Source: JAYXXU01 sp037969155 (lineage in GTDB: Bacteria; Pseudomonadota; Gammaproteobacteria; Pseudomonadales; Moraxellaceae). From it: a DNA stretch of 31,649 nt. Both the position numbers and the translations under genes were made by a program. Below the pieces are notes generated by a model. It saw only the letters and a program-made list of their open reading frames with translations, searched no databases and had not been told where the DNA came from. Shown here one piece after another: positions 26,188 to 31,649 of this stretch. The stretch lies in NCBI GenBank assembly GCA_037969155.1, contig JBBKWW010000041.1, forward strand, positions 1 through 31,649, in the 5' to 3' direction. The first letter of the stretch is position 1. Every line of letters begins with the position of its first letter.

Positions 26188-26232
26188 CGGCCATAATAGC
26201 CGGATCGAATAGCCACTTGGATTACTGAAATA

Positions 26233-26946
26233 ATGTCAAACCAACTGAACAAAGCCGCCGCGCTTGGACTGATCGCCCTATTGAGCCATGCTGTTGCACA
26301 TGCCGAACACCCCCCTGCCGAACGCGGCATGGTCAGCCTACAGACTGAGGTCAGCCGTGAAGTGCAAAATGACGAGATGCGCGCCTCGTTTTTTACCGAA
26401 CAAAGCCATAAAAACCCAACCACCTTGGCCAATCAAATCAACCAAAGCATCAATACCGCCATGACTGTGGCCAAGCGCTACCCTGCCGTCAGCGTCACCA
26501 CTGGCGGTCAAAACACCTATCCGATCTATGATGACAAAAACCGCTTGACCACGTGGCGCTCACGCTCAGAAATCGAACTCAAAAGCACCGATTTTCGGGC
26601 GATGAGTGAGCTGATGGCACAACTGCAAGAACAGCTACAACTGGGCAATATCAGCTTTAATATTTCAAACAAACAACGCCAGACCGTTGAAAATGAACTG
26701 CTGAACGAACTGACCCAATCCTTTAAGCAACGTGCCAGTATTTTAAAAACAGCATGGGGCTCATCCAGCTATGAATTGGTCACGCTCAATATCAACACTG
26801 AGAGCCAGCCACACTACCCACAACCGATGATGATGATGCGTGGCAGTGCCGATATGATGGAATCTAAAGTCGCCCCACAAAGTGTCGAAGCCGGTAACAG
26901 CCGGATTCAAATCTCCGCCAATGGCACCATTCAACTTAAACCTTAA
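26233..26946 (+). CDS. Periplasmic SIMPL (DUF541) domain protein
   Basis: This 237-residue secreted protein has a signal peptide (about 1-23, ending AHA). The SIMPL fold spans about 32-200: VSLQTEVSREVQNDEMRASF, then tandem helices with NQINQSINTAMTVAKRYPAVSV and a second half repeating the beta-alpha-beta pattern. Bacterial SIMPL proteins are periplasmic with little defined function. A Met-rich patch (PMMMMRG, near 197-203) and a polar tail end the protein. It follows the CpoB-like gene and ends at a bidirectional terminator. Confidence 0.82.
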   Translation: MSNQLNKAAALGLIALLSHAVAHAEHPPAERGMVSLQTEVSREVQNDEMRASFFTEQSHKNPTTLANQINQSINTAMTVAKRYPAVSVTTGGQNTYPIYDDKNRLTTWRSRSEIELKSTDFRAMSELMAQLQEQLQLGNISFNISNKQRQTVENELLNELTQSFKQRASILKTAWGSSSYELVTLNINTESQPHYPQPMMMMRGSADMMESKVAPQSVEAGNSRIQISANGTIQLKP

Positions 26947-26971
26947 ATCGTGTCCACTTAAAAAGTTGCAT

Positions 26972-27008
26972 AAAAAAAGGGCTTGATCACTCAAGCCGTT
27001 TTTTTGCG
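26972..27008. terminator. Bidirectional rho-independent terminator
   Basis: A run of A, GGCTTGA, TCAC loop, TCAAGCC, then G and a T run. It serves both the SIMPL gene (plus) and the glutaredoxin/GST-like gene (minus). Confidence 0.85.
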
Positions 27009-27032
27009 CGTTACATGCAGTGCATCACAGCA

Positions 27033-27806
27033 TCAAGCATAGGTCTGATTTAGATATTTTAAAATATCCTTCGACTCGAACATCTGTACACCTGTATTCG
27101 GATCGACCAAGTACGGCACTTGCAAACGTCCTTGCATGACTGGCAACTCGCGCGCACGCTTACCACCAGCGAGTGGCTCATACTTGCCGGGCTTGAGACG
27201 TAAAATCGCCGGCCCCATATCCTGCCAGCGCTCTTTAGCCACGGTATGCAACACATACGGCAACTCCAACTCACACAGCCGCTCACGCACCAAGCGACTA
27301 TACGGGCTCGCCTCAAAGCTCCACAAATGCAGCAACTGATCAGGTGCAGTTTTACTGGTATTGCCTGCTTGTGCACTCAGCCCACGCATTAGACTCGCGC
27401 CACTGACTAACGTTTGCATAATCGGAAATTTTGACATCTGCTGCCACGCGCGTGGTGTCTTGCCAGACGCCCCATAATGCTGAAACAGATAATCAATGAT
27501 CGCCTGCGACTCCAGCAACTGTGTGCCGGTATTGTCATCAATCAACAGCGGAAACTGAGCCTTACCGGCCAAACGCTCTGCAACTGGGCGAAAGCGGCTG
27601 CCGTTTTTAGGGCATGGATAAATCTCCACATCCAAATTTAACAAGGTCACGACTTCGCGCACCCGCCGACAATACGGACAGGCTTCCATATCAAACAGCT
27701 TCAGTGATTTTTCTGGCTGCTTGGGGTTGGCAGTGCCTGATACGCCACGGCCACCTTGTAGTAAGGTTGCAACGACTGCCTGTAGTACTTTGACTTGATG
27801 TAGCAT
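27033..27806 (-). CDS. Tandem glutaredoxin/GST_N-domain protein
   Basis: This 257-residue protein contains two thioredoxin-fold GST N-terminal domains. The first (about 35-115) has a redox CPYC motif in FDMEACPYCRRVREV and the cis-Pro/ESQAIIDYLF glutathione-site pattern. The second (about 164-257) has the same layout, but the cysteines are replaced by Ser (ASPYSRLVRERL), and it ends in ESKDILKYLNQTYA. The helical GST C-domain is absent. Such duplicated GST_N proteins occur in bacteria and plastids with undefined function. GAGGAAG precedes the ATG. The internal duplication with loss of one active site is the notable feature. Confidence 0.85.
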   Translation of the reverse strand: MLHQVKVLQAVVATLLQGGRGVSGTANPKQPEKSLKLFDMEACPYCRRVREVVTLLNLDVEIYPCPKNGSRFRPVAERLAGKAQFPLLIDDNTGTQLLESQAIIDYLFQHYGASGKTPRAWQQMSKFPIMQTLVSGASLMRGLSAQAGNTSKTAPDQLLHLWSFEASPYSRLVRERLCELELPYVLHTVAKERWQDMGPAILRLKPGKYEPLAGGKRARELPVMQGRLQVPYLVDPNTGVQMFESKDILKYLNQTYA

Positions 27807-27847
27807 GCTTAATACTTCCTCAAAACCTTAGACGGACACACCCTAAA

Positions 27848-28357
27848 TTACAACAACGACTGCTCAGATACCACAATGCCATTATTATCGGCATACAGAT
27901 AGAGACCTGAGTGCAAGGTCATCCCGCCAAATCTCACGGTGACATCGACCTCACCGGCATTCTGCCGTTTGCTTTTTTGTGGAATACACGCCAACGCCTG
28001 CACACCCAAATCCAGCTCGGCCAGCGCATCCACATCACGCACGCAACCATAGATCACTACGCCTGCCCAACCATGCTTAACCGCACTCTCAGCAATCATG
28101 TCACCGAGCAAGGCACAGCGCATCGACGCGCCGCCATCGACCACCAGCACGCGACCTTGTCCATCGGTTGCCAGTAGCTCTTTGACCCGCGAGTTATCTT
28201 CAAAGCATTTGACCGTCACCATCTGACCACCAAATGCTTTGCGACCCCCAAAATTCCGAAAAAACTTGCCATCCATCGACGGCGCACACACCTGTAGCTC
28301 AGGATGATCGTCCAACAAATCACAGGTCACAAAGTTTACAACAGCAGGATTGGTCAT
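27848..28357 (-). CDS. rraA: RraA family protein (RNase E inhibitor / HMG-aldolase fold)
   Basis: This 169-residue protein matches RraA throughout. The active-site-like region reads GGASMRCALLGDMIAESAVKHGWAGVVIYGCVRDVDAL, with Arg and Asp of the aldolase branch in GCVRD. The ending NNGIVV is also typical. E. coli RraA binds RNase E and slows mRNA decay; related proteins are 4-hydroxy-4-methyl-2-oxoglutarate/oxaloacetate aldolases, and sequence alone does not decide between them. Its ATG overlaps the stop of the upstream oxidoreductase gene as ATGA, so the two are translationally coupled. Confidence 0.9.
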   Translation of the reverse strand: MTNPAVVNFVTCDLLDDHPELQVCAPSMDGKFFRNFGGRKAFGGQMVTVKCFEDNSRVKELLATDGQGRVLVVDGGASMRCALLGDMIAESAVKHGWAGVVIYGCVRDVDALAELDLGVQALACIPQKSKRQNAGEVDVTVRFGGMTLHSGLYLYADNNGIVVSEQSLL

Positions 28358-29043
28358 GCTACAGGCTCCAAAGTCAGCTCTAACATCGCACGGTTAGAAT
28401 AGCAGTGTGGCGAGTCTAGCGCAGCGATTGGCGATATCGCAATGTGTGCCATCGCTGCCGCCACCCGTGCCGCCTCAATCGGACGATAATCCCACGTATC
28501 TGGCACAATCGGCTTGACCAATTGAAAGGCACGCTGTGCCAATCCTTCACCGAGTCGAGAATCCTGATGCTGTCCCATCAGTAGTGATGGCTGAAAAATT
28601 GAAAAACGCGCAAAATCTAATGCCGTCACGTCACGCTCTAAGTCGCCTTTGACTCGATTATAAAAAATCCGTGATTTTGGGTTTGCCCCAGTCGCCGACA
28701 ACAATAAAAAATGTGCCGCGCCAGCCGCTTTGCACGCCGTCGCAAAGCTGAGATTATAGCCGTGATCCACCTCGATAAAGCGCGCCTTACTACCCGCTTG
28801 CTTCTGAGTCGTGCCCAATGTGCTAAACGCATCAGCATTGAGCAGATCCATGTCCAGCAACTGACTGCCCAGTTGCGCAAAATCCTCAATGATCAATTGT
28901 TGAACTTCAGCCGAAGCATCGACTAATGGCCGACGACTAATACTGATGATTTGCGTGTAATGCTGGCTGTCGATCAGCTGCTTGAGCAGGCTTTGGCCGA
29001 CTAAACCCGTAGCACCGATTAGGATCGCCTGACGTTTTGACAT
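28354..29043 (-). CDS. NAD(P)-binding Rossmann-fold oxidoreductase (HTATIP2/TIP30-like)
   Basis: This 229-residue atypical short-chain dehydrogenase has the dinucleotide motif GATGLVGQSLLKQL at 9-22 and a YNRVKGDLE segment near 115, in place of the standard YxxxK. It resembles NmrA/HTATIP2-like proteins, whose bacterial substrates are unknown. GAGGAT precedes the ATG. It is the first gene of a two-gene unit with rraA through an ATGA overlap. No membrane segment or signal is seen. Confidence 0.82.
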   Translation of the reverse strand: MSKRQAILIGATGLVGQSLLKQLIDSQHYTQIISISRRPLVDASAEVQQLIIEDFAQLGSQLLDMDLLNADAFSTLGTTQKQAGSKARFIEVDHGYNLSFATACKAAGAAHFLLLSATGANPKSRIFYNRVKGDLERDVTALDFARFSIFQPSLLMGQHQDSRLGEGLAQRAFQLVKPIVPDTWDYRPIEAARVAAAMAHIAISPIAALDSPHCYSNRAMLELTLEPVA

Positions 29044-29092
29044 GATTTATCCTCAGTAATGCCGTATTGGAGGGTGTTTGCAAGATTTAACC

Positions 29093-29121
29093 TTGACTAA
29101 AACCCCAGCTTTGGGCAAAAT
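29093..29121 (+). promoter_or_regulatory. Candidate rpsT promoter
   Basis: TTGACT, a 17-nt spacer, CAAAAT (5/6 and 4/6 to consensus), about 110 bases before rpsT. The leader in between shows no obvious strong hairpin by eye. Confidence 0.5.
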
Positions 29122-29232
29122 TCGCCACTTGTTTATAGCTTAGTCGATCATCGCATCCCGTGACCCATACAATCAATGGATTGATGTTGACGATTAACCA
29201 AGCCAAACCCCAATTTTTAAAGGAGTGCACGA

Positions 29233-29499
29233 GTGGCCAACTCTGCCCAAGCTAAAAAACGCGCCCGTCAAAACGTTAAACAGCGTCAACACAACGCTAG
29301 CCTACGTTCGATGGTTCGTACCTACATCAAAAAAGTCAATGCTGCAATCATCAGCAAAGACTATGATGCTGCGACCAGCGCATACAAACTGGCTGTGCCT
29401 GTGATCGACCGTATGGCCGACAAAGGCATCATCCACAAGAACAAAGCTGCTCGTCATAAGAGCCGCTTGAATGGTCATATCAAAGCACTCGCTGCTTAA
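29233..29499 (+). CDS. rpsT: 30S ribosomal protein S20
   Basis: Standard bS20 of 88 residues: the basic N-terminal helix (ANSAQAKKRARQNVKQRQHN), three-helix bundle, and the DKGIIHKNKAARHKSRL signature. The start codon is GTG with AAAGGAG upstream. E. coli rpsT uses UUG, and a weak start is part of S20 autogenous control there, so similar control is plausible here. It is monocistronic with its own terminator. Confidence 0.98.
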   Translation: MANSAQAKKRARQNVKQRQHNASLRSMVRTYIKKVNAAIISKDYDAATSAYKLAVPVIDRMADKGIIHKNKAARHKSRLNGHIKALAA

Positions 29500-29512
29500 G
29501 ATATTGCTGCTC

Positions 29513-29543
29513 AAAAAACCCGCTTCTGGTAAGCGGGTTTTTT
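29513..29543. terminator. Rho-independent terminator of rpsT
   Basis: AAAAAACCCGCTT, CTGGT loop, AAGCGGGTTTTTT. The symmetric A and T runs allow it to work for the convergent orphan gene too. Confidence 0.92.
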
Positions 29544-29589
29544 GTGGGCTGGGTTTGGGTCAGGCTGTAGGGTGTCGTACAGCACATAC

Positions 29590-30378
29590 CTACACACTGC
29601 CATAATTTAACTTTTCCTTTCGAATTTCAGCCAACCGATAAACCTCAATATCCCATACAATCCCATTTTTTTTACTATCCAATAGTAACTCCCACAGAAG
29701 AAGCCAACTAAACTTACGTTTTTCAACAGAAGAATATACGTTAAGCATCTGATCAATAATTTTAGTTATTTTTTTATATGCATTCCGCTTAACAAATTGC
29801 GCACAAAAAATGCCCAATATCCCATAAAAAAATCCGTTCCAAAATAAGCCACTTACAGAAAAAAATGTAACAAAAACCCACGTGGCAACGCTGATTGGCG
29901 GATCAAAAACTGGAATCTTAAAGTTTGAAAAATCGTTCTGATAAATCATAAATTTATCATACCCACGATTTTTACCCCCCAGCACCATTTTTGAACATTC
30001 ATTTATCATTGCGATGATCTCTGCATAAAGAAGAACATCTATAAAAAACCAATCCAATTCGTCACACCACATCCATTCATTTTCAATGTAGGTGAGTAAA
30101 GCTGTTATCAACCCACCTCTATTAAAGGCTATGATTTTTAAATTTTTCCCCAAACTTGTCCGATCTTGATGAAGCCACTCTGAGCAGCTCGAAAAATCGT
30201 CAGAGCCAAGTACATTTTTCAGAATTATGTCGTTATCAAAAACCTCTAGTATTGTATCAATATGCCCTTTGATTTCGTCAATTTCGTACCTCAGCAAATC
30301 AGAACACTCCGGACTATCAAGATGTTTTTTTAGTTTAGACTTTAAAATAACTTTGATTTCTTTTCTTTGAACTGACAT
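29590..30378 (-). CDS. AT-rich orphan protein with a membrane hairpin, unknown function
   Basis: A 262-residue product I cannot assign. The N-terminal 150 residues are helical and charged (KEIKVILKSKLKKHL, then an acidic segment). A middle region is rich in Trp and acidic residues (ENEWMWCDELDWFFIDVLLY). At about 165-200 two adjacent hydrophobic segments (VATWVFVTFFSVSGLFW and FFYGILGIFCAQFV) suggest a membrane hairpin, followed by a basic cytoplasmic-like tail. Codon use is strongly A/T-biased, unlike every neighbour. This suggests recent acquisition at the gap between rpsT and the malate synthase gene. The open frame reaches 30405, but the ATG at 30378 has AGGTG 7 nt upstream. Confidence 0.7.
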   Translation of the reverse strand: MSVQRKEIKVILKSKLKKHLDSPECSDLLRYEIDEIKGHIDTILEVFDNDIILKNVLGSDDFSSCSEWLHQDRTSLGKNLKIIAFNRGGLITALLTYIENEWMWCDELDWFFIDVLLYAEIIAMINECSKMVLGGKNRGYDKFMIYQNDFSNFKIPVFDPPISVATWVFVTFFSVSGLFWNGFFYGILGIFCAQFVKRNAYKKITKIIDQMLNVYSSVEKRKFSWLLLWELLLDSKKNGIVWDIEVYRLAEIRKEKLNYGSV

Positions 30379-30406
30379 AAATTTCACCTGTAAGAACGTA
30401 TACACA

Positions 30407-30434
30407 GGGGAAGAAAGTGACTTCTCTCTTCCCC
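30407..30434. repeat. Hairpin downstream of the malate synthase gene
   Basis: GGGGAAGA, a 12-nt loop, TCTTCCCC lies between the malate synthase stop and the orphan gene start, both on the minus strand. It has no U-tract on either side, so termination is uncertain. Confidence 0.45.
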
Positions 30435-30470
30435 TTTGGACTTGCTTTTATTCAGGCATTCAACGACTCA

Positions 30471-31649
30471 TCAGTCGCCTTGGTAACCCTTCAAATCCAA
30501 GCGAGCTTTGTGCAACAGGGGCTCAGTGTAACCACTTGGCTGCACGTCACCTTTAAAAATCAAATCGCAAGCGGCTTTAAATGCAATACCGTCAAAGCCT
30601 GGTGACATGGCGGTATACAGCGCATCATTGGCATTTTGCTGATCAACAATAACGGCCATACGCTTCAGCGCATCCATCACCTGTGTTTCAGTGACGATGC
30701 CATGACGCAACCAGTTGGTGACGTGTTGGCTCGAAATCCGCAAGGTCGCGCGGTCTTCCATCAGGCCGACGTTGTTAATGTCTGGCACTTTAGAACAGCC
30801 CACGCCCAGATCGACCCAACGCACCACATAGCCCAAGATGCCTTGGCAGTTGTTGTCGATTTCGCTTTGGATTTCTTCGGCTGACCAATTGGTGTTAGGT
30901 GCGAGTGGAATCGCCAAAATATCAGCACGTTTAGCATGCTCACGGGTTTTGATGCGGTTTTGCTCATCAAACACATCAACCATGTGGTAGTGGATCGCGT
31001 GCAAAGTTGCGCCGGTTGGTGACGGCACCCAAGCACAGGTCGCGCCCGATTGTGGATGCGCAACTTTGGCGGCCATCATGTCTTTCATCATGTCTGGCTT
31101 TGGCCACATGCCTTTACCGATCTGGGCTTTGCCTTGCAGACCGCATTTTAGGCCGACATCGACGTTCCAGTTTTCGTAAGCGGCAATCCATTTTTGCGCT
31201 TTCATGGCTTCTTTACGCACCATTGGGCCTGCATTCATGGAGGTGTGGATTTCGTCGCCCGTACGATCCATAAAACCGGTGTTAATAAAGATGGTCCGGT
31301 CGGCTGCCTGACGGATACATTCTTTCAGGTTGACGGTGGTACGGCGCTCTTCGTCCATAATACCGATTTTTAAGGTTTTAGCAGGCAGACCCAGTGCTTG
31401 TTCAACACGGCTAAACAGTTCGACCGCAAAGGCGACTTCTTCTGGGCCATGCATTTTTGGCTTAACGATATACATCGAGCCAGTGCGTGAGTTGCTCAGA
31501 GTGTTTTGTTTTTTGATGTCAGCAATGGTCAGCAATGGGGTGACCAAAGCGTCCATCATGCCTTCAAACACTTCTTCGTTACCGTTGCCCAAATCAACCA
31601 GTACAGCTGGGTTGGTCATCAGGTGGCCGACGTTACGCAGCAACATGAC
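30471..31649 (-). CDS. glcB: Malate synthase G, C-terminal half (5' partial)
   Basis: Condenses glyoxylate with acetyl-CoA to malate in the glyoxylate pathway. The visible 392 residues are the C-terminal half of the roughly 720-residue G isoform; the frame is open to the window edge and the start lies beyond it. Metal and substrate motifs are present: GIMDEERRT with the metal-binding Glu, FINTGFMDRTGDEIHT with the metal-binding Asp, the G-isoform stretch GKGMWPKPDMM, and MEDRATLRISSQH with the catalytic-base Asp. It is not the shorter A isoform, which lacks these arrangements. Stop TGA is at 30471-30473. Confidence 0.96.
   Translation of the reverse strand, partial: VMLLRNVGHLMTNPAVLVDLGNGNEEVFEGMMDALVTPLLTIADIKKQNTLSNSRTGSMYIVKPKMHGPEEVAFAVELFSRVEQALGLPAKTLKIGIMDEERRTTVNLKECIRQAADRTIFINTGFMDRTGDEIHTSMNAGPMVRKEAMKAQKWIAAYENWNVDVGLKCGLQGKAQIGKGMWPKPDMMKDMMAAKVAHPQSGATCAWVPSPTGATLHAIHYHMVDVFDEQNRIKTREHAKRADILAIPLAPNTNWSAEEIQSEIDNNCQGILGYVVRWVDLGVGCSKVPDINNVGLMEDRATLRISSQHVTNWLRHGIVTETQVMDALKRMAVIVDQQNANDALYTAMSPGFDGIAFKAACDLIFKGDVQPSGYTEPLLHKARLDLKGYQGD

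Overview
The window looks like chromosomal core sequence from a gammaproteobacterium, most likely of the Pseudomonadales, with Moraxellaceae (Acinetobacter relatives) the best guess. The basis is the block rpsF-rpsR-rplI-dnaB-alr with no priB between rpsF and rpsR, the divergent ppsR/ppsA pair, a malate synthase G, a TfpZ-type pilin accessory protein and an UndA/TenA-like diiron oxidase. Genus cannot be settled without a search. Base composition is balanced throughout, except for one clearly AT-rich gene near the right end.

Layout. 1-5.4 kb: the 3' end of an unrecognised gene, a LonB-like ATP-dependent protease, a convergent membrane diguanylate cyclase, and a UndA-like heme-oxygenase-fold diiron oxidase. 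5.4-11 kb: monothiol glutaredoxin grxD divergent from argD, a small lipoprotein, then ppsR (regulatory kinase/phosphorylase) divergent from ppsA (PEP synthase), its target. 11-17.9 kb: a GYF_2/RDD membrane protein, a CNNM/CorC-type CBS protein, the rpsF-rpsR-rplI operon with a leader that fits an S6:S18 autoregulatory RNA, replicative helicase dnaB, alanine racemase and a DUF1461-like membrane protein. 17.9-21 kb: a complete TRAP transporter (dctQ-dctM-dctP), the binding protein resembling the 2-oxoacid (TakP-like) group. 21-23.3 kb (minus strand): a protein with two XRE helix-turn-helix domains, TfpZ, and the 4.5S/SRP RNA. 23.4-27 kb (plus): O6-alkylguanine methyltransferase, an MBL-fold NAPE-PLD-like hydrolase, a CpoB/YbgF-like periplasmic protein and a SIMPL-domain protein. 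27-31.6 kb: a tandem glutaredoxin/GST_N protein, rraA overlapping an NAD(P)-binding oxidoreductase, rpsT, an AT-rich orphan membrane protein, and the C-terminal half of malate synthase G running off the end.

Functional threads. ppsA/ppsR (gluconeogenesis), malate synthase G (glyoxylate use) and the putative 2-oxoacid TRAP importer suit growth on organic acids. Translation and replication genes (S6, S18, L9, S20, SRP RNA, DnaB) are interspersed. No prophage, insertion sequence, CRISPR array or tRNA was recognised. No obviously new multi-gene system was found. The items most worth following are the UndA-like oxidase, the two-HTH regulator, the AT-rich orphan and the rpsF leader.
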